Positions 1-6,021 of a DNA stretch of 6,049 bases are shown one piece after another. The translations under genes and the position numbers were made by a program. Where the stretch lies: positions 1 to 6,049 of the forward strand of contig CAZBMS010000077.1 in NCBI GenBank assembly GCA_964493125.1, written 5' to 3'. The stretch comes from QGNO01 sp964493125. GTDB taxonomy: Bacteria; Chloroflexota; Dehalococcoidia; Lucifugimonadales; QGNO01. The notes under the pieces are model-generated. The model was not told the origin of the DNA, made no database searches, and saw only the letters and a list, made by a program, of their open reading frames with translations. Within the stretch, counting starts at the first letter, position 1. Each line of letters starts with the position of its first letter.

Positions 1-2
1 AT

Positions 3-110
3 TACGCTGAGATCCTTTTTTGCAGGAACTGCGGGAGTGACGCGATACAATTCATGGAGATACCTGTCGAGCGCTGGTATTGTAATAATTGCAGGCAATA
101 TTTCACATAG
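3..110 (+). CDS. C-terminal end of a zinc-ribbon protein (5' end outside window)
   Basis: An open frame runs from the window edge to a TAG at 108-110 and gives 35 residues. It contains two CxxC knuckles: C-R-N-C-G-S near the start and Y-C-N-N-C-R-Q-Y-F-T at the very end, 20 residues apart between knuckles. This CxxCG...[WY]xCxxCxxxF pattern is the classic treble/zinc-ribbon signature that binds one zinc ion. The only internal ATG (54-56) lies after the first knuckle and would destroy the zinc site, so the true start is almost certainly upstream of the window. The ribbon is the extreme C-terminus of the protein. What precedes it is unseen, so the product could be a tiny free-standing zinc-ribbon protein or a larger protein with a C-terminal ribbon. 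A transposase-type ribbon is less likely because those usually sit at the N-terminus. Function is unknown. Confidence 0.6.
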   Translation, partial: YAEILFCRNCGSDAIQFMEIPVERWYCNNCRQYFT

Positions 111-117
111 CTATATT
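89..117 (+). promoter_or_regulatory. Possible sigma70-type promoter for the lipoprotein operon
   Basis: A weak -35-like TTGCAG (89-94) is followed after 17 bp by a good -10-like TATATT (112-117). It overlaps the end of the zinc-ribbon gene and would start transcription near 124, only a few bases before the lipoprotein start. That would give a leaderless or near-leaderless message, consistent with the lack of any Shine-Dalgarno sequence there. AT-rich DNA yields such matches by chance, so this is tentative. Confidence 0.22.
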
Positions 118-131
118 TCACCTTGTCATTA

Positions 132-875
132 ATGATATGGTATTTCCTCAAAATGTATTTAAAGTTACCTAATCTTGGAACAAATCATATATTGCCTCAG
201 CAGATCCTTATTGGAGTCACGGTACTCTCTATGATGATCATGTCGGCTTGTGGCGGTGATTCTACTGATAATGCGGCACTTTCTCCGACAGCAGTAAACC
301 CTACCTTGGTTGCAGAGCCGGTTCCTACACAAAAGATTGCAGAACCTACGGCTGCTCCGGTTGATAAAACAGTGGATGCGGTAACCAGCGGTATCGCAAC
401 TCCGAGGCCGGTTATTAGCAAAGCTACACCAGTGAGTACTGTCGTTCCGATAAAACCTACCCGGACTCCTGTCATTGTTACTGCCACACCTGTCCCTGTG
501 GTTGCCACGCCTTCTAAGACAGTTAAACCCATAGAGGTTATAAAGCAGGATATTCCGGTCTCGGCTACTCAGCCTGCTAATGTGGTCACACGTGATGGAA
601 CTCCAGTGACTCCAAACAGCAAGTTTTTCCTTGAACTGGAGTTTCCTCGCAGCCTGGACTCAATAGTTAAGGAATCACCTTTAATTATCCGCGCACGGAC
701 ACGTGTTGACGCGCTTGTAACAGTGAATGATCACATTGTAGAACCGGATATTAATGGACGCTTTCAGCGTGAGATTGACCTTAAAGCGGGTCTCAACATT
801 ATCGAAGTGATAGCCAGTGTAAGTTCCGGACAGCAGAAATCATTAGTTTTGGGGGTTGGGTACTCCAATGAATGA
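132..875 (+). CDS. Lipoprotein with Pro/Thr-rich stalk and C-terminal Ig-like (glucodextranase-B-like) domain
   Basis: About 247 residues from ATG 132. The N-terminus has lysines at 7 and 11 and a hydrophobic stretch ending M-S-A-C-G-G, a lipobox with the lipidated cysteine at residue 40 (codon 249-251). Met at -3 instead of Leu is slightly atypical. After the cysteine comes a ~110-residue low-complexity stalk rich in Pro, Thr, Val and Ala, with repeated ATPVP/TRTPV-like units and almost no predicted structure. The last ~85 residues form a compact beta domain with the pattern 'ALVTVND...V..D.NGRF...I.L..G.N.IEV.A', which matches the bacterial Ig-like fold seen in glucodextranase domain B. The stalk should hold this domain away from the membrane. 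No catalytic motif is seen. Start choice is uncertain: TTG 123, ATG 132 and ATG 153 are all in frame and none has a Shine-Dalgarno sequence; ATG 153 also gives a valid signal peptide. The stop overlaps the next gene, which implies joint expression with it. Possible roles are a surface anchor or binding partner for the giant protein. Confidence 0.85.
   Translation: MIWYFLKMYLKLPNLGTNHILPQQILIGVTVLSMMIMSACGGDSTDNAALSPTAVNPTLVAEPVPTQKIAEPTAAPVDKTVDAVTSGIATPRPVISKATPVSTVVPIKPTRTPVIVTATPVPVVATPSKTVKPIEVIKQDIPVSATQPANVVTRDGTPVTPNSKFFLELEFPRSLDSIVKESPLIIRARTRVDALVTVNDHIVEPDINGRFQREIDLKAGLNIIEVIASVSSGQQKSLVLGVGYSNE
851..860 (+). promoter_or_regulatory. G-rich candidate ribosome binding site for the giant gene
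   Basis: GGGGGTTGGG lies inside the end of the lipoprotein gene, 7 bp before ATG 868. It is not a canonical AGGAGG, but it is the only purine-rich element near the start and favours ATG 868 over the in-frame ATG 901, which has only a weak GGA upstream. A TTG at 856 is also in frame but lies inside this tract. Because ATG 868 overlaps the upstream stop (873-875), initiation may rely mainly on translational coupling. Confidence 0.3.
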
Positions 876-1014
876 CGCTAGACTTACCAAATGGATTTGT
901 ATGCGTAGGGGCTTATTTTTCGGAAACCGGTCTACGAAAATTTTCATGGCTTTGCTTTCAGTACTGACCGTTTCTTTTGTATTTACGTTTATTGAAACAA
1001 GTCAGGTCTTGGCA
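868..1014 (+). other. Sec-type signal peptide of the giant protein
   Basis: Residues 1-49 from ATG 868. Arg/Lys residues precede a hydrophobic run (F-M-A-L-L-S-V-L-T-V-S-F-V-F), then a polar c-region ending V-L-A before D-E. The 49-residue length is long; starting at ATG 901 would give a more usual 38-residue signal. There is no cysteine at the cleavage site, so the protein is not itself a lipoprotein. Confidence 0.8.
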
Positions 1015-4000
1015 GATGAAACTCAGGGAAACCTCTTCATCGATCCGAGAGAATATTTGACACTTGTTGTAATCGGGGAGGAAAACGGGGAGGATCTAAC
1101 AGGACATTTCCCATCCGGCTGGGGTATCAAGGCTGAATTGAAACTTCAGAACCTTTCTACTGATTCTTCGGTCACAATCAAATCAGGAACGCGAATCCTA
1201 GCGTTCGATAAACAAAATACAAAACTATCTATTACTGACGTGATTGTTGAGAAAGATCGGGACATTGACTCAAATAATGAAATGCTTATCGTGGCATACT
1301 TTGACAGCAGTGTTCTGGATAGCGGTCTAAACACGATCAAGTTCCAGGTAGACCCGGATGGTAAGATAGCCGAAACGGACGAATCAGACAATTCCGGCTT
1401 CCTGAAACTATTTCATCCTGCATCCTATCCAAATTTGGTTGTTACTTCACTCGTTGTCCCAGAATTCATAGAGATGAAGGGTCCATCCTTCACTGGAACA
1501 GGGTCGATCAAAGTTGAAATAATGAATATTGGTGCAGACATGACTCGAAAAGCAACTTTACAGCTTATGGAATATCGTGCGAGTCATTATTACTGGGGCA
1601 AAATACGGGCTATTGATATGTTTAAGGCAGGAGAAAAATACACATATAATATTGAGGTGGGTGGAGGAGCCAGCTATGAATATTCAGACGAGGAAGTTAC
1701 TTATGAAGTAAGATTTCAAGATAGATTGGCTGACAGAAACCAACGGGACTGGGAAGAAATCCTCAATGGTTCTTATGATTATCTTGAACCTGGTTTAAAT
1801 CTAAATTCACCGATTGAAATCGGCAGTGAGCAGTTTCTAATGGGTGCAGCTAGGAGTGGCTTTAAAGCCAAAACTCCTGAAGGCTATAACGGCAATAATT
1901 CTTTAAGCAAAATCACGAAACTAATTGCCCCTATACCCGTTCATATTTTACCGACTGATGGCCACGTATTTTCACTAGGTGAATATCCTCCGAGAATGTC
2001 CTCTACCGGACTTGGAGGCCAGGATGAGGTTGAAGAATGGTTAACTTGTGGTTTGTCTCTCAAATGGAATATCGCTGATGAATCTAACCTATCATGTTTT
2101 GGACTAGTTACTGATGAATTCATAGACAAATACATAGAAGACGGCAAGATACAGAATTTGTATATTTCGAACTGGCCGGACTCCTTTTTGAGACTTCGGT
2201 GGTTACCCACCTGGACAGGAGGAAATGATGCGAAAGTACAGATCGTGGACGGCCAGGGTAACAAGATTCATGAAACCACAGTTACTCCAGAAGAAGAAGT
2301 TACTTCATTTGATGGTCTTTTCGATGGTATCGGTTTTGATGAATATTATTTCTCTGAAAATTCTTCAAAATGGGAGGAAACTGCAACCGGTGATTTCTTC
2401 CAATATCTTTACGACGGTCCTGTACTGATTCCAGGTGAATATAGCTGGCGAGTATCTTATGATGTAAATGCTCCTGATGATTCCGTGACATGGTCTGATT
2501 GGTCCAGTTTTGTAATTAAGGCACATAAGACGGTATCTGATAATTTAACCAGACTCAGGGACGATAATCTTTCCGATCAGATGATTTTTCAGGGAAGTGT
2601 AATGAATGTTATGCCTAAATGGGTGAGCATTGAAACTGCATCTGGCTTGGTTCACCTTAAGATGGGAGCGGAAACTACATTTTCCAGTCACAGGCAGTTT
2701 TTTAATCAGGACAGGCTCCTAGGTAAGTCGGTAGAGGTCACGTCATCAGTGGTTCCGTATATATCAGGTAGCGCTTACGTGCCTGCGTCAAAATTTCCGG
2801 TGGCTATCCATATACATGAACTGGTGAAGCCCAGCACAATTTACCCAGAAGATGGAAGGGTTTTCCAACTGGGTGATTTGCCACCAGTCACAGATAACTG
2901 GGCGAACTGTTCCTCGGTTGGATGTGACACTGAAAGCCTGCAAAGTCAGCCAATCCTTGAGGACTGGAAAGTTGACTGGGTGGATTCCTTGCTGCGATTC
3001 AGGTGGCTTAGGATTACTACAGAAGATGGGATGGACCCTGCATCTAGGATGCAGGTATACGATGATGCAGGTGCACTTGTGCACGAGGCTATACTTACAC
3101 CCGGAAGTGTTGACCCTGTGCATTCTGGAATCACGGTCGACGAAACACAGAAACTGGGTGGAGATGGGCGTCACTATAACGAAATATATGACCACGCCTT
3201 AAGCGATATGCGCCTGGATTCAGGGGAAGCGGAGGAAGCGGCAGATCAGGGCAAGTTTTACCAGTACGCATACGATGGGCCGGTTCTTCTTCCTGGCGAC
3301 TATACCTGGAGGGTGACTTACGACGTAAATGTAGATGATGCTTTAGCCGTATGGTCTGACGAGTCCAGTTTTTCTATAGCATCGGATGATTCCGGACCTG
3401 GAGATTCCATTTTTCTAGAAGATACCTACGATTATGACAATTCGACGGCGATGACGTTCCGCGGGAAAGTAACAGCGGTTCGTCCCGGAGGATTCAGCGT
3501 TATCCACAGGGAAGGTACAGATACAAACCTTGTAAATATGAGGACCGACTCAAGCAGTATTATATTTAGCCCTATTTATGGTTTGCAGACGGAGGTAGTT
3601 AAGGACTCGACCGTGTTCGTGCTGTCTGAAAGAGTACCATATATATCAGGTCGGGCATACGTTCCCAGGGAAAAGATTCCCCTTGCGCTTGAAGTGACGG
3701 AACATCAGATGCTCAGTAAGCATAAACGTTGCACAGCACTGAGCGAGGCCGAGGATGGAAAGGTGGCTTTTTCATGTGCGGACGGTGATTATGTCGAGCT
3801 GGACGCATCAGATATGCCATTTGATGATGAGATAGTAGCTGGGTCCAGCGCGGTTATCCTTGTCAAACATACAACTGCCACTGAGGACTGCAAAGTTATA
3901 GCTAATATACCCGGCGATAAATCGGTTGTTGAATGTCCTGACGGGGACAGGGTTCAAGTGGACGGGACACATGAGATAAATAAGACGTTACCGACGCCGG

Positions 4001-6021
4001 TTGATGCTGAGTCCTTTAAGCTTGTATCTACAGCTACGAGCCTGATAAATCGTTTGCAGAGGTTTGATCTTCAAGAGCACCAGGGACAGGTGACATCTGG
4101 GTTCACTGAAGCTTTTGAACAGGCGGTAGCCAATGCGCCTCCTGAAGTAAAACAGTTCATGGAACTTATCGATGACCTGGACGATAAGGTGATAAATTTC
4201 GCAGAGTCGTTTAAAACAGGCAGTGGACAGATGTTATTTGACCCCAGGAATATTGAAGCTCTTGCCGACCAGATACAAGAGTTTGCAGATTCATACCAAA
4301 GGATAATTTCATTTATTGTACTGGACGCGCTATTTGAACTAGCTAAAGAAAAACAGGAGGAGATAACAGAGCTCATATATTTCCAAAGTACACAGTTCAT
4401 ATCCGGAATTAAAGATGATCTTGAAAAAGTTGTAAAACTACTCAGGCAGGCAAACTTACAGGGAGCCATTTCCGCTCTTGACGAGGCTACTGCAAAGGAA
4501 CAGGAATGGGAAGAACAGGTTGTAATGCCGAAAGTCATTGGCGCCTTGGCTCTGGATAGTATCGAGACTGCACAGAAGGAACTGAATGAATATGGTGATA
4601 ATCTGCCCCAGAATGTTAAAGAAGACCTTATTGACAGGCTGAATGCCCTTAAGGAAGAATGGGCCAGTTCTGGGCCTGATACCCAGCGACTTATGGACGA
4701 GCTGTGGGCAGCTATGGCAGCAGCTTTTTCATCCGATAATACTGACGGAGAACAAGGCGTAGGGCAAGATATAGTAGGCAAAGCTAAGGAGATGATTTTA
4801 ATAGCAGAGTCTGATCTTGACCAGTACGGAAAATTCATGAGCTCAGCAGTAAAATCCAGTATCGAAAAAGCTGTAAGTGACCTGAGAGAGCTTATAGAGC
4901 CCAATATAAACCCTGATGGCAAGGATGAGGTTCAGGATGCAATAGATATTCTCGCTAGCGCATTGAATTGGTCTGATGAGAGTGGTGACCAAGATACTGA
5001 GGCCAGGGCAAACGAGATAATAGCGATGGCAGAGTCTGAGCTTGAACAATACGGAAAGTACATGACAGCTGAGACAAAAGAAACGATCAACAAGCTGCTA
5101 GTTGACTTGAAGGAGATAAGTAAGCCTCCGATAGACACTGCAAGTAGTTCTAAGATACAGGCTGTTATTGATGAACTGGCTGTAGCGTTAACAGAAGCAG
5201 CCTCACCTGATTCTGAGTCTTCTGGTAGTGATGAACAGGGACCGGACTTAACCGAGGCGGCCAAGGAGGCACTTGGGGTTGCCAGCGATATAATTGGAAC
5301 TTATTCAGACAGTATGGACCCGGGAATCATATCTGCTATTAAGGAGCACTCTACTGCTTTGCAGGCTGCCCTGGATAATGGTGAAGACATGTCAGCCAGT
5401 TTTGAGGCGCTCACCTCTATCTTAAAAGAACTCAAGGACCAGGCTCCAAAACCACAGGATGGATTTAATATCACGATTGAATGCGCACCACAAATAAAGG
5501 TGGGTCGTGAGATGGGTTGCTCTTTTAAGAACGATCGCAATCCTGACAGTGTTACATGGACAGCGGCCGGAGGGACTCCCGCGAGCGGTAACGGAAGTAC
5601 CTTCCAGACATCGTTTGCTGCAGAAGGAACATATTTAATTTCTCTAAAAGCATGTATTGGATCTAATTGTATTGAAGATGTGCAGCAGATAAATGTTGTA
5701 GCAGGAAGCTCAGGTCAACAGGGCTCTGGGCAATCTAGTGGTGGAGAAACTAAATTTTCTGTATCTATAGAGTGCGCCTCACAGATGGAAGTAGGACAGC
5801 AGTTAGGATGCAGCTTCCGGTATAACCGCACACCGAATACTATAGAATGGTCAGCAGATGGTGGAACACCTGCGAGTGGGAGCGATAGTTCGTTCCAAAC
5901 CACTTTCGGTACTGTTGGTCAGTACTCTATATCTCTAAAAGCCTGTATGGGCTCAGAGTGCATTACGGATGTTCAGGCTATTGAGGTGGTTGCGTCTAAA
6001 CAGTCTTCTGAAGGAAAATAG
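868..6021 (+). CDS. Giant exported multidomain surface protein (CARDB, Fn3-like/DUF5666-like modules, DnaK-lid-like repeats, PKD-like domains)
   Basis: 1717 residues from ATG 868; TTG 856 (+4 aa) and ATG 901 (-11 aa) are alternatives. A Sec signal has a basic n-region (MRRG...NRSTK, residues 12-23), a hydrophobic core and a likely cleavage at V-L-A|D-E after residue 49. Domains in order: CARDB-like 63-178 (ends D-E-S-D-N-S, typical of CARDB), a second weaker CARDB-like 186-312, tandem ~295-aa modules 357-654 and 655-948, two C-x14-C motifs 955-1032, a Glu/Gln-rich helical region ~1040-1220, four DnaK-lid-like helical repeats 1225-1527, and two PKD/Ig-like domains 1533-1611 and 1630-1708 joined by a Gly/Ser linker. 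It ends in a short polar tail with no LPXTG, TM helix or sorting signal, so it is either secreted or held by a partner. No protease, glycosidase or other catalytic motif was recognised. The gene overlaps the lipoprotein gene by 8 bp. The architecture suggests an adhesin, surface scaffold or matrix protein, but the exact role is unknown. Confidence 0.93.
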   Translation: MNDARLTKWICMRRGLFFGNRSTKIFMALLSVLTVSFVFTFIETSQVLADETQGNLFIDPREYLTLVVIGEENGEDLTGHFPSGWGIKAELKLQNLSTDSSVTIKSGTRILAFDKQNTKLSITDVIVEKDRDIDSNNEMLIVAYFDSSVLDSGLNTIKFQVDPDGKIAETDESDNSGFLKLFHPASYPNLVVTSLVVPEFIEMKGPSFTGTGSIKVEIMNIGADMTRKATLQLMEYRASHYYWGKIRAIDMFKAGEKYTYNIEVGGGASYEYSDEEVTYEVRFQDRLADRNQRDWEEILNGSYDYLEPGLNLNSPIEIGSEQFLMGAARSGFKAKTPEGYNGNNSLSKITKLIAPIPVHILPTDGHVFSLGEYPPRMSSTGLGGQDEVEEWLTCGLSLKWNIADESNLSCFGLVTDEFIDKYIEDGKIQNLYISNWPDSFLRLRWLPTWTGGNDAKVQIVDGQGNKIHETTVTPEEEVTSFDGLFDGIGFDEYYFSENSSKWEETATGDFFQYLYDGPVLIPGEYSWRVSYDVNAPDDSVTWSDWSSFVIKAHKTVSDNLTRLRDDNLSDQMIFQGSVMNVMPKWVSIETASGLVHLKMGAETTFSSHRQFFNQDRLLGKSVEVTSSVVPYISGSAYVPASKFPVAIHIHELVKPSTIYPEDGRVFQLGDLPPVTDNWANCSSVGCDTESLQSQPILEDWKVDWVDSLLRFRWLRITTEDGMDPASRMQVYDDAGALVHEAILTPGSVDPVHSGITVDETQKLGGDGRHYNEIYDHALSDMRLDSGEAEEAADQGKFYQYAYDGPVLLPGDYTWRVTYDVNVDDALAVWSDESSFSIASDDSGPGDSIFLEDTYDYDNSTAMTFRGKVTAVRPGGFSVIHREGTDTNLVNMRTDSSSIIFSPIYGLQTEVVKDSTVFVLSERVPYISGRAYVPREKIPLALEVTEHQMLSKHKRCTALSEAEDGKVAFSCADGDYVELDASDMPFDDEIVAGSSAVILVKHTTATEDCKVIANIPGDKSVVECPDGDRVQVDGTHEINKTLPTPVDAESFKLVSTATSLINRLQRFDLQEHQGQVTSGFTEAFEQAVANAPPEVKQFMELIDDLDDKVINFAESFKTGSGQMLFDPRNIEALADQIQEFADSYQRIISFIVLDALFELAKEKQEEITELIYFQSTQFISGIKDDLEKVVKLLRQANLQGAISALDEATAKEQEWEEQVVMPKVIGALALDSIETAQKELNEYGDNLPQNVKEDLIDRLNALKEEWASSGPDTQRLMDELWAAMAAAFSSDNTDGEQGVGQDIVGKAKEMILIAESDLDQYGKFMSSAVKSSIEKAVSDLRELIEPNINPDGKDEVQDAIDILASALNWSDESGDQDTEARANEIIAMAESELEQYGKYMTAETKETINKLLVDLKEISKPPIDTASSSKIQAVIDELAVALTEAASPDSESSGSDEQGPDLTEAAKEALGVASDIIGTYSDSMDPGIISAIKEHSTALQAALDNGEDMSASFEALTSILKELKDQAPKPQDGFNITIECAPQIKVGREMGCSFKNDRNPDSVTWTAAGGTPASGNGSTFQTSFAAEGTYLISLKACIGSNCIEDVQQINVVAGSSGQQGSGQSSGGETKFSVSIECASQMEVGQQLGCSFRYNRTPNTIEWSADGGTPASGSDSSFQTTFGTVGQYSISLKACMGSECITDVQAIEVVASKQSSEGK
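1054..1401 (+). other. CARDB-like beta-sandwich domain 1
   Basis: Residues ~63-178 of the giant protein. The pattern 'L.L.V......G....[KAE]L.L.N.S' opens the domain. It closes with 'GLNTIKFQVDPDGKIAETDESDNSG', in which the I-A-E-x-D-E-x-D-N segment is the hallmark of CARDB (cell-adhesion-related domain found in bacteria) domains. The fold is an Ig-like beta sandwich found in surface proteins. Confidence 0.7.
1423..1800 (+). other. CARDB-like beta domain 2 (divergent)
   Basis: Residues ~186-311. It begins Y-P-N-L-V-V-T-S-L-V-V-P, a typical CARDB opening ('PDLVVTSI'), and continues with alternating hydrophobic strands and 'VEIMNIGAD', matching the 'v.N.G' centre of the family. The usual acidic D-E-x-N-N end is missing and is replaced by a longer charged stretch. 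The call is weaker than for domain 1. Confidence 0.45.
1936..2829 (+). repeat. Tandem module copy A1: Fn3-like half plus DUF5666/OB-like half
   Basis: Residues 357-654. The first half begins P-x-x-I-x-P-x-D-G-x-V-F-x-L-G and has a Cys-containing insertion (C394, C410). It then has W-x-D-S-x-L-R-x-R-W-L (from W436) and ends G-E-Y-S-W-R-V...W-S-D-W-S-S-F, the Fn3/Ig-type 'pGtYyWRV...WSdWSsF' pattern. The second half (about 570-654) reads I-F-Q-G-S-V...V-S-I-E-T-A-S-G...G-K-S-V-E-V-T and ends V-P-Y-I-S-G-x-A-Y-V-P, which resembles DUF5666/OB-fold beta barrels. Copy A2 follows with no linker. The two copies are clearly homologous in protein but diverged in DNA, so the duplication is old. Confidence 0.85.
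2830..3711 (+). repeat. Tandem module copy A2: Fn3-like half plus DUF5666/OB-like half
   Basis: Residues 655-948, starting exactly where A1 ends. It shares with A1 P-E-D-G-R-V-F-Q-L-G-D-L-P-P, W-V-D-S-L-L-R-F-R-W-L (from W704), the Y-D-G-P-V-L-[IL]-P-G-[ED]-Y-[ST]-W-R-V block and the V-P-Y-I-S-G-R-A-Y-V-P end; the last 17 residues align without a gap. A2 has a shorter Cys loop (C681, C686 instead of C394, C410) and a longer acidic insertion in the Fn3-like half (about residues 750-790). The paired cysteines in both loops may form disulfides outside the cell, which is an inference. Confidence 0.85.
3730..3804 (+). repeat. C-x14-C-x-D-G-D motif, copy 1
   Basis: Residues 955-979: C955, then 14 residues to C970, then A-D-G-D-Y-V-E-L-D. 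It reads as a beta hairpin closed by two cysteines with an acidic turn that could bind a metal ion such as Ca2+. It pairs with an identical-spacing copy at 3889. I do not recognise a named family. Confidence 0.65.
3889..3963 (+). repeat. C-x14-C-x-D-G-D motif, copy 2
   Basis: Residues 1008-1032: C1008, 14 residues, C1023, then P-D-G-D-R-V-Q-V-D. Cysteine spacing and the D-G-D-x-V-x-[LV]-D tail are the same as in copy 1, 53 residues earlier. The residues between the cysteines differ almost completely, so only the frame of the motif is kept. Confidence 0.65.
3985..4539 (+). other. Long helical, coiled-coil-prone region
   Basis: Residues ~1040-1224. Rich in Glu, Gln, Lys, Leu and Ala with few Pro or Gly, and heptad-like hydrophobic spacing in several stretches (for example around 'LIDDLDDKVINFAESF' and 'DDLEKVVKLLRQANL'). 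It leads directly into the four helical repeats and probably forms part of the same rod-like or bundled stalk. It also has a possible amphipathic segment 'IISFIVLDALFELA' near residues 1147-1160; this is too interrupted by charge to be a confident TM helix. Confidence 0.55.
4540..4773 (+). repeat. DnaK-lid-like helical repeat H1
   Basis: Residues 1225-1302. Core pattern: A-x-K-E-L-x-E-Y-G-D-N-L-P (Y1242), then x-V-K-x-x-L-x-x-x-L-x-x-L-K-E-E-W. The 'G-D-[KN]-L-P...K...L..L' arrangement is that of the start of the helical lid of DnaK (substrate-binding domain alpha). A D/G-rich linker follows. Confidence 0.6.
4774..4998 (+). repeat. DnaK-lid-like helical repeat H2
   Basis: Residues 1303-1377. 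Core: I-A-E-S-D-L-D-Q-Y-G-K-F-M (Y1320), then A-V-K-x-x-I-x-x-x-x-x-D-L-R-E-L and a second helix D-E-V-Q-D-A-I-D-I-L-A-S-A-L. It is the closest match to H3: 4804-4840 and 5029-5065 are identical at 32 of 37 bases, which points to a recent duplication or gene conversion. Confidence 0.7.
4999..5250 (+). repeat. DnaK-lid-like helical repeat H3
   Basis: Residues 1378-1461. Core: A-M-A-E-S-E-L-E-Q-Y-G-K-Y-M-T-A-E-T-K (Y1395), then x-I-x-x-L-L-x-D-L-K-E-I and a second helix I-Q-A-V-I-D-E-L-A-V-A-L-T-E-A. This copy matches the DnaK lid pattern best ('ExxLExxGxxxxxExKxxIxxxLxxLKE'). A Ser/Asp/Glu-rich linker follows. Confidence 0.7.
5251..5448 (+). repeat. DnaK-lid-like helical repeat H4 (divergent)
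   Basis: Residues 1462-1527. Core: A-S-D-I-I-G-T-Y-S-D-S-M (Y1479), with S replacing the usual G, then x-I-x-x-x-I-K-E-H-x-x-A-L-Q-A-A-L-D-N-G-E-D and a last helix F-E-A-L-T-S-I-L-K-E-L. The acidic turn 'DNGED' resembles the 'KGDD/GED' turn of DnaK lids. It is the most divergent copy and ends in a short Pro-rich linker before the PKD-like domains. Confidence 0.5.
5464..5700 (+). repeat. PKD/Ig-like domain 1 with four cysteines
   Basis: Residues 1533-1611. Pattern: F-x-[IV]-[TS]-I-E-C...V-G-[RQ]-x-[ML]-G-C-S-F...W-[TS]-A-[AD]-G-G-T-P-A-S-G...F-Q-T-[ST]-F...G-x-Y-x-I-S-L-K-A-C. This is the PKD-like beta-sandwich ('W.a.GGtp.sG..f.tsF...G.Y.isL.a'). Cysteines are at 1539, 1551, 1596 and 1601, likely two disulfides outside the cell. 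Confidence 0.75.
5755..5991 (+). repeat. PKD/Ig-like domain 2 with four cysteines
   Basis: Residues 1630-1708. It is homologous to domain 1 without gaps: cysteines at 1636, 1648, 1693 and 1698 all lie exactly 97 residues after their partners. The two are joined by a Gly/Ser/Gln linker (about 1612-1629). The protein ends nine residues after this domain, so it is the distal C-terminus. Confidence 0.75.

Noticed and set aside
3..110. Transposase-type zinc ribbon as evidence of an insertion sequence
   Set aside because: The ribbon is at the extreme C-terminus and no inverted repeats, catalytic residues or target duplications are visible.
197..532. 111-aa minus-strand open frame rich in Gly/Thr/Val
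   Set aside because: It is the reverse image of the low-complexity Pro/Thr stalk of the lipoprotein.
2788..3202. Overlapping open frames on both strands across copy A2 (135-aa minus, 116-aa plus)
   Set aside because: They lie inside a well-supported in-frame domain of the giant gene with no domain of their own or ribosome site.
4310..4351. Hydrophobic stretch 'IISFIVLDALFELA' as a transmembrane helix
   Set aside because: It is short and broken by Asp and Glu; it fits an amphipathic helix in the helical region better.
4071..4922. 283-aa Ser-rich open frame on the minus strand
   Set aside because: It is antisense to the helical repeat region; its Ser/Ala/Leu-rich composition follows from reversed Glu/Lys/Ala codons, and it has no recognisable domain or promoter.
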